A stretch of DNA of 64,000 nt from Hymenolepis diminuta (GCA_900708905.1 CAADRB010000060.1:582856-646855); one strand, 5' to 3'. Shown: positions 46,900-60,329, counted from the first letter of the stretch. Notes: a model not told the origin generated them from the sequence alone. Numbers and translations: made by a program.

Positions 46900-49800
46900 A
46901 ATGCTATAAAATTTTTCAGTTTCACTTCAAACTCTGCTAGATTTTGTCGACTTTGCATTGTCAAAAACACTAAAGTCATTCAATTCGTCAAAAAACCTCC
47001 ATATTCATTTAAGATCAGTAGAGAGTTCCCTCTCAAATGGTAAGTAGATTTCAAAATTTTGGTGGTGGATAGTGACAGGGCAAAATAGTCGTAGGATTAT
47101 TCCAATCTAATAAATATTGATGCCTTTCTCTAACAAATAAATTTGCGAAAATGTATTGAAGAAGATGGTGAGAAACAAGCTTAATGAATCTTTACTGTGA
47201 AACAGTAGAGAGAGAAAGGAATAGTAGAGAGAGTTGGAAAGTTGTTTACATCTTATCTCCTGGACGCCGTAGAAAATAACATAGGACTCGCATTAAGGAT
47301 CCAGTATGCATAGTAAGGATCCAGTTTTAATTATTAAAGAATGTCACATATAAATATGTATACTCATACATATGAATGGTATAGGGTAGGAATTACCAAT
47401 AGTACATAGGAGAAAAGGGGACAATGATTACAATTTCACAGTCACATTAATTCTTGCTAATGCACATTAATTCGCATCTTGTATCAACTTACGACCTCCA
47501 CCTCGCTTTTGGCACCATTTCAGTGCCCACTTCGGCAGGGAGCCTCACAATTTTACAATCAGGGAGGATCTTAAGGCAAGGCTCACATTCTTAAGGCAAG
47601 AAAGATAGAATGAAAATGAATAATACTCACAGAGGGAGGGATATGAATTAATGGCAAGGGTCGTTTGATTCTTCCAGTCTTCCACTAATAAAAGAATAGG
47701 AAAGAAATGGAGGAAATGTGGTAGCACAAAATATTGGTTGGAGTAATGCAAAATTTTAAAAGGTTAAGCACTTTGCATATAAAGTTTTGAACACATTTAG
47801 TAAGGTGTAAGTAGGCACGTTGTATACATCTGCGTGACCGTAATCGTTTTAATTTTCTTTCTAGCAGTTTTCGCCTTCAGGACGAGTATTGATGTTAATA
47901 AAGTAGGAGGGTTTGCATTAAAAGCTAGCACAGCCCTGTGTACTGCAATGGTATAATTCCACCTGGTTCACTTTCTTAGAAAAAGCAATTTTACCTCACC
48001 AAGGATCAAAATATTGTAATCAAGGTTACAACTTCGTGAAAAACAGCATAGGTTCCTTCAGGCACATCTATAGGGATCTACCTTTCTTCGAATGGGCATA
48101 CTTCATCAAAAGATACAGAAGTTTGTTCAGATGACACAGGATTCTCCATACCGTTGTGTAAAATTGAGATTTCTTGGATTAACATATCAAAATGTTCAAC
48201 TACTCAAGGCTCATACGTAAACTCGTCACCAATATGGATAGCAGTTTGGAATTCCACTGATTCTAGCACTCCTTTAGTGATTACACACTTCTAATATATG
48301 TAATTCCGCTAGAGGTACATGATTTTTCTTGAGAGAGAATGAACGATATTGGAACAGAAGGATGGATAAGCGGATTAGCTTAGGACCCACAGAATGATGT
48401 CTGTCTAAGCTCTTTACCATTTGGTTAATTACGATTTTCACGAGTGATTTGACGATCATTATTTACAGATGTAAATCAGAAACCGCTATAAAGAAATAGT
48501 AATTAGATTGATAGGTTGACTGCCTTAAATGTATTAAAGGAAAGTTTGGCTACTATGGCTTAAAGAAGTCAATGGTATGTCTGATAATTTGAAGATCACG
48601 GTATGAATATTCATGGGCATTACACTCGGTTATGTAGGTGACCAACCGTATTGGTCTATAATGGACAACAAGTGGAATAGCAGAATGCGAATCTCTTTTT
48701 AGACCATCTTCCCTCTACACAGGTCAGGTGTTATGAACTCCGTTCAAAATAATAATGTTGGGTAGTTATGAACGTGTAAGGACAAGGTTGAAAAAAAGTA
48801 CTGGCGAGAGGAGTAAAAATCATTGACGGGGATAACGAATATTTGGAGTCATTCCAAGTTCAAACTATGATATTCAAATAGTGTGCATTGAACCATTAAG
48901 AATACTTCAAAACATGTAATGGAGTATTAAAAATTAATGTTTGGAATACAAGTATCAAAGAGAGGGTCATTGAATTTTGCATTTACTATCACAACAGGCC
49001 TTTCTCCTGTCCAGTAAATATTTCAGAATGGGAAAGGTGACATCCGCAAATTTCTTGGTGTCTTATGAAAGGAAAGAATCTATGCAAAATCCGTCAAGTT
49101 CATCTAGATATTTCATGATTTCCGTTGATTCGAAGAATGGCAGCAGTATTAAGCACAAACTTAAACCATATGAAACTATAAGTAGAAAGTAGAATCCAGT
49201 TTAGGCACCTAAGATGATGTACATGTTACCAATATCTAGGAATGCGCTCTGCAGAACAAAGACATTTGTGTTCCAGACATTACATTTTGAGAGGATTTTT
49301 AAATTAAAAGAATCCTAATTTTCAAAAGAATGCAAAGTATCACCTGGTAGAAAATGCATTTGAACCGATTCTACCTTCTAGTGCCACTTGATCAGTGTAG
49401 AAGCGATCGTAATTAACGAATAAATGAAGAATCCGTAGGATTGTTGGGGGATTTTAAAACTTCACACGATTTAATAAGAACAAAAAATGTATTAAAGATG
49501 ATGAATTAATGGAAGAATTGTTTTAAAATCTACCTTAATCATTCAAACACAAAACTGAACTGAAGGCAAAGAACTTCTTCTTTTATGAAAGTGGCAACTT
49601 TCTTCCACGAGTTCATGAAATTACGATTGCAACGCATCACAACTTACTTCAAAAATACAGATGAATAACAAATGGTATTTTACAGGAAGAATTAATTAAA
49701 ACTTGAATGAGTCATTTTAATCCTTCACAAAATCACCACAAATATTTTCGGACGACTTACATCTTCTCATTTTGATAAAGGTGGTATTATCAATCCAAGT

Positions 49801-52210
49801 GAAGTGGAGATTAACAAAATTAGAAGGTCCGCCTCATTAACTGTTATTCCTTTAATGGATTTGTGCGGAAGTTGTCGTTCCCTCAACTCTAAATTTCATT
49901 ATGGAAATAGGATCTTTCACGAAAACTCAGACATCGAAGTTCGACTGCGCCAAGAGTGATGTAAATTTAGCAGCGGTGAAAAGGCGATATTCAAATAGGA
50001 TATTAAAATCACCTTGACCTACTTGAAAAAATGAACCAAGTGTTTTTTTTAAATGCAGGTGATATTTTGATTGTAAAATTTTGATTCTTGTTTGATCATT
50101 TAAACGTTGGCAAATTTGGACATTTAAGTGATTAAAAATTGAAACGGAGGCAACTTTTCCTGCGTCAAATTTGAACTTTGTAAACAACTCTAATTGGTGG
50201 AGCTATCCACTTTAAATTCATCGCTTCAAAGAAAATGAAAATATATTTTATGATTAGTTTCGATAAATTTGGCTGATTTGTAACGCTAAAGTTAATTAGT
50301 ACATATGGTTATTATTACTAGCAGTCGCAAAGGAATTAATACAGCACCAAACCATTGAAACTGAAGTGCGGGGAATTGAAGAACGCAAGGAATATATCAA
50401 TTACCGTACCATAGTGACGAATGGATGAAGCGGATACGTATAAGTGTGTGGTGGTAAGGATTTTAACAGAGATTATCAATTCTAAACATGGGGTATGATG
50501 GCCACTATGGTGATTGTCTCCTTAAGTTGACCATTAATGAAAAGAAAAAGAAATAGGATCAGATAAAGTTCTATTTACTGATAGTGAATACGGAAGGCAA
50601 CGACACGCATGATGGGATAACTGTTAACATAATGCTCTGGAATTATAGAATTCGTGAGTTGGAATAGGTGTGACAGCACATGAAACAGGGATATGTGGCG
50701 ATGAGTGACCTGATAGGAAATAATCCGATTTTGATATGAACCAGATTAAATTCGTGATAATTTAACTCACTGAAATTATTTAATTATAGATTATCTTCAA
50801 CCAATTCTAGTGAGATCTGCTATATTTGAATTGCCTTCCAATTTCACTCCGAATTCGGAAATTCATTATTGCGACGAAAATGGATTCTTAGAACATTCGA
50901 TCTAATTCTTTCGCCTTCAGTTGGAGACGGTATAAGTTAGAATAGACCACTTTATAAACAGGCAAAAAAGGTTTGTTAAAGGAGCAGAGGAAATTACTTT
51001 TAAACATATTGGATACCTCATCGCCTTTAAACTGCGCTGGATGAGCTTTAAAGCTTGCGTATAGGTGCTGAATGTGAGCTTTTCAAACTGTACAAAACAA
51101 TCCACGAGCATTGTGGGTCAAGCCCATACGGGACGTCTATCAAACGTCTTCTTCACGTCCACGAAAATCAAAATTATAGGATTCATTTGATCAAAAGCTT
51201 TTTGGATACGCCACAGAACGCATAAATATTGCTTGCTCATTAGGCATTCCCTACTGTGAGGGTTAAGTTATCCTACCACCGGTGTGCTCTCGATCTCTTT
51301 TCACCTATTGAAGCGAAAAGGTTACCGACTGTATTTAGAATAAATGTTCCTCATTATCTATTTAGATAAGCCAGTTATGCTTTTCCTCACAAACAGCGAG
51401 ATCACTTTATAGCCTATTAATTCACAAGGGGCCTGTTAAACAACTTGCCAATATTTAAATAAGCATTTATTTTAAATTATCGATTAAAAACTTGTTTAAG
51501 AATTATTGAAAAAGTCATACAAACGAGTTTCCAACTTTTTCTATCCCAAGCTTATGACTTTGTGGGACTTTCTAGGAGTATTAGTATTAAGCTGGGAAAT
51601 CACTCATCGTCAGAAACGACAGTTAGGTCAAGTAAAGGGCATTTTTTTAACAATTGGAATAGAAAGGAATCATCGGTGTTATTCCTAAGTTCCTGGTGCC
51701 TTCGTTCAAATCAGTGACATAGAAAAATTGCTTAGGCTGATGCTTGCAACAAGTTCATCTCGAAATTTCACATTTCTGTAGGATTCCATCAAAACTTCAT
51801 GAGATCTAACAGATGTTTGGGAGGTTGTTGATTACCATTAACCACTTTCCCTTATAGATATGCAATCATCTCGTCGCATTGAGGGGCTTCTGAGAAAGCA
51901 ACTGACTTTATAAATTAAACGCATGTCAGAGTAAGTTAATTCACTAAAGGAGACCTCAAGCTTTTGTTTCCATTGTCTTATTCATGAAAACTTACCAAAA
52001 TGTCATGCTAAAAACTCGTCTAAATCAGATGAACCACCGAACAAGTACAGCTTGGATGGTTTTCCCGATATTAAGATGCCCATTACCACCACCTCAGTTA
52101 AAGGTATTTAATTGATGTAAAGTTAACGAATCTACCAGTTTTCTTTACAAAATGGGCGTTTCATAAAAGCAGGAGTCAAAAACCGACATCGCGGATGCAA
52201 ATACGTACAA
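46900..52210. other. Intergenic region, nothing recognised
   Basis: Only short direct duplications such as AAGGATCCAGT (47296, 47317) and CTTAAGGCAAG (near 47570 and 47591). A 71-codon open stretch at 48977-49192 has no recognisable motif. Confidence 0.5.
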
Positions 52211-52216
52211 TTTATT
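52211..52216 (-). terminator. Polyadenylation signal of gene G
   Basis: TTTATT on the plus strand, i.e. AATAAA 36 nt after the TAG of gene G. Confidence 0.7.
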
Positions 52217-52251
52217 GAAAAAGAGAATAAAAAATCCAAATATAAACGTTC

Positions 52252-52301
52252 CTATTCCGGTTCAGGTTTTATATCACTTTGAACTTCTTCCAAAAGTCGA
52301 T
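52252..52301 (-). CDS. Gene G C-terminal tail exon
   Basis: Acceptor GATTTCAG; starts D-R-L-L-E-E-V and ends D-I-K-P-E-P-E then TAG. Short (50 nt) but sharing both ends with other tails. Confidence 0.85.
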
Positions 52302-55300
52302 CTGAAATCAAAAGCTTCCGAAATAATACCCAAAAGAGTTGTGGTCAAATGGAAAGCGTCATTAAAAGGAAACCACGCACCTCTATGCACTCCTTTTACG
52401 TGTCTCTTAGCAATAACTTTGCTTTGGAAAGCCTTACCACAAAACTTACAGCTATAAGGCTTCTCACCTGGAAACAAAACAATTTATCCGAAATAGGATA
52501 AGAGTGAATAATCCTCATAATATCTAGGGGACATGAGAGAAAAGAGCAAGACTTTACCGTTATGGATGGCAGTTATGTGTTGAAGGAGATCATGACGCAA
52601 GTAAAAACCCTTTTCGCATATTTCGCATCTGAAAGGCTTCAGACCTGCCCATTGCAAAGATAACAATCAATTTCAAATATAATGATATGATAAAACAACA
52701 AAGTAATTCATATTTTAAAACACTATTAACGCAATAATAGGCTAAAGACTACAAACTCCAAAATTTTCCTACTTTTAGGCCTATCTGAATTAGCCTTATA
52801 ACATTACCATCCAGAAATTTCGTTTTAAAACATTGGAAAAACTCAAGAAAATCGAAGGCAAAATTTGTCTGAGCTGGAGCTCGTTAATAGAGGCCGAATT
52901 CTACAAATCGTTTTGAATATCAAAAAAATGATTTAAAGGATTAATCACTCTCTATACAAGTTACTTTCTCATAAAGGGCCACAAAATTCTGTCTGCATTT
53001 TCGCTTTCTCGAATAACAGCTAAATTAAGTTGAAATTTCATTACGATTCGTAAACTGAATAAGATCCGTTTCCTATTATTTCATGAAGAAATATTTAAAC
53101 ACCTTTGTCAATGACTTTGTTACCTGATATATCCAAATGTATCAACCACTGAGGTAACTTGACTAGACCGGTTTGGAACTAGCAACCTTCAACGCCCAAT
53201 TCATTTATTTAAGCATAAATCTCATCTTTCGACCTGCATATCTATTTTTGACTCTCCCCCCGACGTCTCCCTATCTCTATTTTTACTAAAATAAATATAA
53301 TTGCATGCCCTCTTCTAAACCGGACGATTTGACTCCTAAAAATCTGCTGAATCCCAAATTATCACATCGCTCTTAAATAAGTAATATACAGACGGTGAGA
53401 ATCGACAACGTCTTAGTTTGTCATCAAAACTCACTAAACTGAAGTTCTTAATCAGGTACCACAATACAAACACTGTTATGGCCATCCATGTATCGAACCA
53501 AAATAGAATAAATACTTCTAACCGTCAAAAATATGAACATTTCAAGGCTCAGAAAGCAGTTGACTATTCGCCAAAATTTTGCTTAGCCTGGATATTAAAA
53601 TTAAACAAAGAACAGGTTCGCGTAAAAAGGCAGACGGATGACAAAATAGTCTTACCTCTGTGAACACGATTCACATGGTCTTTCATAAGATAATTGTAAG
53701 CGAAGGATTTACCACATTCATGACACTGGAACGATTTCACTTTTGCAAAATAAAGGGAATATATTAAATTGTTATCATTATTGTTATTAAGATAGTTTAT
53801 GTATTCTTTTAATAATAAAGGAATTTGAAAATAATAAATGGAGAAGACTAACTTTCATGAACGCTCTTTATATGCTGTTTGAGTCTATCTGTTCGAGAGA
53901 AGGATCTGGTACATAGCTCACATTTGAGTGATCTGCAGTCTGAAAAAATAAAATTATAATAACAGCCAGTCAGTTAATCCCACAAACTCCATATAGTGCT
54001 CAACCATTCCGACAAGACCTTCGCTATTTTGCTGAATGAAATAGAAGAAAGCAGAGACTTCGTGTATGATGCGTCATCATTAACTTCCTCATCAGTTCAA
54101 GTATAAAAAGTTGATTATCACGAAACACGACAAGTACTTTGAATTTCTAATTAGGAGGTTATCCTAATTCCCAACCACAAAAGCGACTAATTGTTTATCC
54201 CTTACTGGCATCTCTCCCCATTTCGAATACTTCATTGGAGACTGATTGATCATTGCGATATTTTGAAACTGTCTAATGCAGTTGACTATATTCCAAGGCA
54301 CCTTTAGCGCAAATAGCAATTGGTTCATAAACGCTCTCTAATACAGAAATTCAATCTTTCACATACCACTGATCTTAAACATTTCTCACCCGCATCAGTA
54401 CACTTTTACGAATAGCAGAACCTGTGAAAATTTATTTACCTTTGTAATATCTAATAACCTGACTTACCAGTTATAAAAGTTCAACCAATGAAGATCAACT
54501 CCACTTTAATAATTCAGGTTGTAAACTATTCAGTCATTAATTTTAGAATATTTCAACAAGTTTTTAATTAAGTGAAAATTGTTAAAATGTGAATTTGAAT
54601 GTCGAGGTAGTTTCAAAGTATTACTATAAATTTGGAGTTATCTACATTAGACTGTTTCCTCACGATTTCCGCTTCATTAGGTGATAGGCGAAAATGAATC
54701 CTTCAAATACGTTGAATTATACCAGAGATCAAATTGATTGTAAAGCTAAAAAGTGTACTTTGATGAATACCGCAGTGAGATTTCACTTAAAATAGAACAG
54801 AATCTAACACAGTACTCAAACAATGGAATTTTATTCAAGAGCTGAATGACACGAAAAATATTTTAAATAAAACAACACTGAGAATGAAATAACAGTACTC
54901 TCAGTAAGTATGCACAAGGCGGTTACTCGGGCAGGGATTTATTAGTGATACTCCCCATGGCTGCAGGTAGTCATAGACATTCATAAACGTCATGCAGTTA
55001 ATTATATAGAGAATGGAACTATGGCCACCAGATTGAACAATGGCTAACAAAGGAATGTAACAATAAATACAATTGGACAAATGTTAACAATGAGTACTGA
55101 TATAGTGAAATTTCAAATGTTGGAATAAATATGACAGTATGCACAGATGAGTAAGATGAGTCATCGTACTGACCTGATGGATCATATTATGAAATCGAGT
55201 TTGTCAGTAAGTGGACAAATTTGGGACAACGTATGATTAAGTCCGTAATAAATTAGATTTAAAATCACAGTTGTGCTTCATAGAATGCTCTCAGAGTCCT

Positions 55301-58300
55301 TATTTGGCTATTCCCTATACATAATTGAGTCAATTCTTATATTTAACATCCGCTTACATAGACAATTCGATGAATCATTCATCTTCATTTCCACATTACA
55401 CGTAATCAAAGTATATTAAATTAGAAGTGTTTCAATCTATTCCCGCATGACAGAGTCAGTTGTTGCTTCCAAAGATACTACAACGAAATATGAGAACAGG
55501 AATAAAGATAAGCGAATGAAATTGAAGAGTTAGATTGCAAATTATAAAAGTTTACTTCTTTGAGCTCAATTTCACAAAGAAAAGAGCTGAAGGTTCTACC
55601 GCGTTACTCAGATTGGAATGATTTCAGATTTACAAAAACAGGCATTAGTAATGGATTAATTTAAAAGTATTGATGTCTGAAAATACAGCTCCAATTACTT
55701 GAGTGAGAGTAAGAATTTACTGTAATAAAATATCCGGAAAAAAAATAGGCAATTCTCTGTATAATGATGACCTTATCAAAACAAATTAGAGGATAAATAA
55801 ATACAATTTCAACACCAGTTATAAGCTCACCAGAAACGACTTAATTGAACACATCGGGAATATAATTCAAGGAAATTGAAATCAAAGTGGCACAAGGATC
55901 TGTGTACATCCGTAGGTTGACTTTTCGACCATTTAACATTCTGCCCATATCAAAGAACCAGACACATCGTTTAAGGAATTTGTTATACGTGCCAACAACT
56001 TTGCATTAATTTCCTTAAGACTCAGTTCCCATACGCATTTTATTACACCAGCTAAATTTTACTTATGACAGATTCCTTATGAAAGTTTTTGATTCTTCAA
56101 TGATTCGATGACCTGCGATATTCGACTGCACCAGTCACTGAATCAGCTTGACCCATTTAGTCCACTCCATGCACCATCTGACAAATATATCCTTTATCCT
56201 CTAGATGTAGTTAGCGAATAAGATTAACACCTCTTGCCGCCAACTAGAATATCCTGAATACAAAGCTACTAACCATACAGCCCAGGATGGCTAATAACAC
56301 CACCCCGGGGTCACTTCACCACTTCACCACTTCCCCAATGCACCCAAAATAAGTCAGATGCGTAACTAATTACGTCTATTTCTAACAGGGCCAAACACAG
56401 CCATGTCTTCGGGGGTCTATTTGTTAGAGATTTAAAAGTACAGGACATACTTCGTGCCCCAAATTTAGAACAGAACGAGAAAAGGCACATTGAGGAAATT
56501 ATTAATAATGTTAGAGGCCGCCGATAATAAAGTTGGCGACACACCAAAATACTCCCTGCATTGCTTCAATGAATCAGCCTCAGGAACCTCAAATAGCCAC
56601 TCTCCCATTTGTTCATGGCTCTGGCTCCCTCTGATTTTTCTTAACAAGGCCCATCTTCTTCTCATTAATCGGAGTATCCCGAAATATAAATCACTCCGTC
56701 ACTCCTACACTTGTTCCTCCTCATAGTATTGAACCACTCTATAATCTGTAGACGACGCCGAAGAATGGCGAGAATCCCCTCAATATCGGATGCACTACTT
56801 GACTATGCCATCATAGATTTGAGAAATGTAAAAAAATTCCGCTTGGATTGAGGTGAAGCTCTCGCATTTGTTTGTAATTTTTGAGATTATGCTCGTTGAA
56901 GTAATAAAGGTCGGCTAGGTTGTGCTGAACCAGCGCTTGACATTGTCAATTGTCTCAGTTTGGTGACTGATAAGACTAGTCTGGTTCAATAGAGTGATTT
57001 AATCTGATGCTAGCGGAAAGTGTTGCAAACCAGTTAGATCAAAGTGATTCAGCTGGATGACTCCCCAATAAAAAAAAATCTACCTTTAAAAATTAATTAA
57101 ATGTGAAAAATAAGTGGCTAATTAAATAGGTACTTGACATGATCTCCATGAACAACGCGGATCATGCATCAACATCTTTATCCGTGCATGTTCTTGTCCA
57201 TCAAGCACGTTAAAACAGCACTGTAAAAGAGGATTCCAATCTCCGTTCATAAAATCTGTACATATTCGCCCTATTTTTCTACGGCTACCTCCTTAAGTAT
57301 CCTAAAGATGTTAAACGATTGGAGTCTAGAGCTGTCTTTGTTTAACGAGAAATACATCTTCTTATTTAATTTTTTATATATTTAACAAGTGTAATACTTA
57401 AAATATTCCATCTTCATCCCCAAATCGCATTTGTAACACGAACCTTAACATTTTCTGGACAAAAGTTATTAATAATTGCAACAACTGGGCTTTGATCTAA
57501 GCACAAAAGGGAGAAAAATGAAATGAAAGAAACAAAATGGGAGACGCTTACTTTCATGCACAAAATTCATATGCCTTTTGAAATGTCCATTCCCTGAGAA
57601 GGATTTGTCACACACCTCGCATTTGAAAGTTTCTACGTCTGCAAAAAAGGAATGAAATTTAAAAGTTTAAATACAGATTTAAATAGTTAGCACTATGAAA
57701 ACGAATATTTGGATTAAGCAGAAAAAAGCAAATTAGCTGTACCGAAACCAATTAAATCGACTTTCGAAAACCCCATAAGCTACTGCTATGCAATCTTGAC
57801 TTTGCTATTTTCGACAAATTCAGCAGCTTGACCGCCTACAAAGATGACTGGCAACACTACTACTTCTCACTCATTTAAATTTAGAAAAAACTTATCATAA
57901 GGGGGTGCCCGAGAACAATAAAATAGTAAGTTACCAAATTTGGGATGATAAAATTAATCATTCCTGAATAATAACAGATACAGCGAAAGAGAGAGATTAA
58001 ACAGAATGCTTACTTTCATGTACATACAACACGTGTGATCGGAGGTTAGAAGCTTTCGAGAAGAATTTTGTACATTTCTCACATTTGAAGTCTGCAATGT
58101 AAAATAAATAATTCCAGTAATTTGGAACCACCCTGCGGATAAACTTACTCATCGAATCAGCACAAATTACTTTCTACATTATACACTGATCAAATTACAG
58201 TAAGAATAGGATAAACTCAATCTGGATAAGCTGCATGTGGATATTTTGTGGTAATTAACTCCGAAATACTCCAATTCAGATGCCCTCGTTCTTTATTGCT

Positions 58301-59307
58301 TCTAACTATTAAGCGACTCTAAGATTGGGCTTTACTCCCAAGATATCAGTTCAGGGCAGAAAGCGACTTATTGTAATGTGCCCACATTTGTGACAATTAA
58401 ATCCTTGCAGTTTCCTTATATTTATAGATCAGAGATATATTACAGAGTGGGCAAAATGCGATCATCCTCTGAACCAATGCTCTGTTTACACTTGACTTAT
58501 CAACAAATGAGGTTAAGACAGGGAACGGGATGAAAGTCCGAACGCGATACGTAGAGGCCGAAATATTAACAGATGTCCAGCCAATTCACAACTTTATATT
58601 ACAAATAACCATCCACTGAAGTAACTTCTGATTTTTTAATTGTTCCACTTAGCAGTGCCATGGAGGAAAATGTTTAAACTTCACAAATTAAATCAATTAA
58701 TTAGATGCTATCTAATGAATAATTCATAATTCATACAAAAAAAGAAGGTAATTTGAACGGCCTCTCAAAGCGGATATACGGAAACTCTGAGACCAACTAA
58801 CACTGATTGGGTCATTGCATATTATGACAGATCTGGACGATATCCTCAGTCACATCTCCCTCAACTCACATTACTCAAGAGAATCATAGAAGTTAACAAA
58901 ACAATCTTGCCTGTATTTACCGTTAAAAAACCTGATTTGGGAGGACAGGGTAATCGGAATATTTTGACAACTAGAAATCGGCTAAGTTTACAGAATTTAG
59001 GACAGAAGGGAAGACAGTCTAAGGAAAGACACTATGATAGTGGCTCCAAACTTGTCATCTACACACCCACTTTCGACGTTGCAAATAAATTCATACACAT
59101 TGCTATGACTATATTAGATTTAAATATCGTAATTTGCGTATGCTTCAAAGTTGATGTTATTGCGGTCTAATTTGCAAGTTAGAAGCAGTCACCTTCTACA
59201 CGAAGATAAACAAGAGTAAGACTTATTGGTTTCACTTGCTTCTACTTTAATATTACAAATGTAAGTCGAAGGCACTTGGTCTGAATCAGTCTGAACCAAG
59301 GAAGATT
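52252..59307 (-). CDS. Gene G: six-finger C2H2 zinc-finger protein (minus strand)
   Basis: Exons in transcription order: 59227-59307 (acidic exon), 58014-58091, 57552-57638, 53853-53939, 53656-53739, 52558-52644, 52381-52467 and 52252-52301. Finger types are 1, 2, 3, 4, 5, 6, as in gene C, all with intact ligands. All junctions keep phase 1. No MSEF-like micro-exon was found. The acidic exon at 59227 has AT in place of the donor GT, so the second acidic exon at 59882-59962 may be used instead. With a 13-nt first exon the protein would be about 217 aa. The tail ends D-I-K-P-E-P-E. A 3.6-kb intron separates fingers 2 and 3. Confidence 0.75.
52381..52467 (-). CDS. Gene G finger 6 (type 6)
   Basis: Acceptor TTTCCAG, donor GTGCGT. 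Linker NGEKPY, CKFC, H-VKGV-H, helix contacts S, V, I, R. Confidence 0.9.
52558..52644 (-). CDS. Gene G finger 5 (type 5)
   Basis: Acceptor TGGGCAG, donor GTAAAG. Linker LKPF, CEIC, H-ITAI-H, helix contacts L, H, D, Q. Confidence 0.9.
53656..53739 (-). CDS. Gene G finger 4 (type 4), shifted acceptor
   Basis: CHEC, H-VNRV-H, helix contacts Y, Y, L, D; donor GTAAGA. By alignment with gene C the acceptor should be TTTTGCAG directly before AAGTG, but here it reads TTTTGCAAAAGTG. The next AG, 3 nt on, keeps the frame and is used for these coordinates. Confidence 0.75.
53853..53939 (-). CDS. Gene G finger 3 (type 3)
   Basis: Acceptor TTTTCAG, donor GTTAGT. Linker CRSL in place of FRPF. CELC, H-IKSV-H, helix contacts R, D, R, Q. 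Confidence 0.86.
53940..57551. other. Long intron of gene G, no inner gene recognised
   Basis: About 3.6 kb between fingers 2 and 3, against 100 nt to 1 kb for most other introns. Around 56280-56790 the sequence is more GC-rich with overlapping open stretches on both strands, which may mark an insertion; no element identified. A short CTTCACCA repeat lies near 56315. Confidence 0.45.
57240..57640 (-). repeat. Segment paralogous to 60330-60690
   Basis: Type 2 finger exon plus about 300 nt of downstream intron align between the two loci (AAGTATCCTAA, CATCTTCAT-CAAATCG-ATTTGTAA). Confidence 0.6.
57552..57638 (-). CDS. Gene G finger 2 (type 2)
   Basis: Acceptor TTTGCAG, donor GTAAGC. Linker VETF, CEVC, H-MNFV-H, helix contacts G, G, H, R. 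Confidence 0.88.
58014..58091 (-). CDS. Gene G finger 1 (type 1, 78 nt)
   Basis: Acceptor ATTGCAG, donor GTAAGC. CEKC, H-VLYV-H, helix contacts K, S, N, S. Confidence 0.88.
59227..59307 (-). CDS. Gene G acidic exon, proximal copy, donor lost
   Basis: 81 nt, fully open, starting E-S-S-L-V-Q-T-D and carrying N-I-K-V-E. Acceptor TAG present. The expected donor GTAAGTCTTA reads ATAAGTCTTA. The intron beyond aligns with the one after 59882. Confidence 0.6.
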
Positions 59308-59881
59308 CTACAAATATGAGAAAATTCTACATAAACTCAAATCACAAAGCATTAACATGCACAAAGAAGGCTTCTTCTTATTTCTAAATTAACCCTTCTA
59401 AGACCTAAATACTCCCCAATGGGAGTGAACACCATCGTCGGTCTCATCCCCTTCTTCTCTCAATACTCGCTTGTAAGTAAAGATAGACAGCATTATTTGG
59501 ATGTCCTTGAGTGCACACTCTATTAACAGAATGACCAGCCCCATGAAAACAGCTGCATTTACAGATCTTAAAATCGAAAGGAAGATGGACAGATTTGTCC
59601 TCCCCATATCCCATTTCAACATTGTAAGTGCAGTCATGCAAACCATAACATGATTCGAAAAAAGACAGCTGAAATACATTTAAAACAATTGAAGCGGCTG
59701 AAAATTTTCCAACACTATAATTAGCTTTCACGTTTTCAAGGAGTTCATACAAGGTTCAAATTTCTTCCCTATAGTCAGGAGAACCGATTTCTTTTGCGTC
59801 AAAGCTGATATTAGTTTAGCCTAATTTGGAAAATAGAAAGATGTTACCTTCTATATGAAAATAAACAAAAATAAGACTTAC

Positions 59882-59962
59882 TGCTATCGTTGGGTTCCGT
59901 TTTAATATTACAAATAAAAGCAGAATGCATTATCACTGTTTCAGCTGAGGATAACGGGTGTT
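59882..59962 (-). CDS. Acidic exon with I-K-T-E, distal copy
   Basis: 81 nt, open, acceptor TTTTAG, donor GTAAGT. Starts E-H-P-L-S-S-A-E and has N-I-K-T-E-P-N-D. It is the functional-looking one of two tandem copies (the other at 59227) and could splice in phase to finger 1 at 58091. Confidence 0.75.
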
Positions 59963-60185
59963 CTAAAATTAAAGGACATTTTGTGTAAACACAGACCATC
60001 ATGAAAAATCCTTTTATGAGAAATTATATTATCTTCCCAAGTCAAATGTTCTGAGATATTTTACATAATAATATATAATAACCCCACCCACACCCATACT
60101 GTAAAAAAGAACGATTTATCGAACAACACTTCCGCAAAGACTGACCTGACCAGACGTTTGCAGTTGTCCGACCTATTAAGTTTAC

Positions 60186-60219
60186 CTCCCATCGAAAAGT
60201 AAAGGTGCCCTCCCGACAT
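60186..60219 (-). CDS. Candidate first exon for the minus-strand gene
   Basis: On the minus strand ATG TCG GGA ... ATG GGA G is followed by GTAAAC, leaving one base as in the MSEF micro-exons. Both ATGs are in frame. It sits 223 nt before the distal acidic exon. It has neither the MSEF sequence nor the GACCTT block, so it may be coincidence. Confidence 0.25.
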
Positions 60220-60329
60220 ACTAACACATCACACCACCGCATCTCTCTCTCAACACCCTGCCCCCTTCAACCTGTGTTCAATAAAACTCCCCAACCAACG
60301 ATCAGTAAAAACTCTACATCGTCTTAGAT

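Noticed and set aside
59444..59752. 102-codon minus-strand open stretch with several Cys
   Set aside because: It begins with TTG rather than ATG, lies in the intron region before an acidic exon, overlaps another open stretch, and matches no known pattern.
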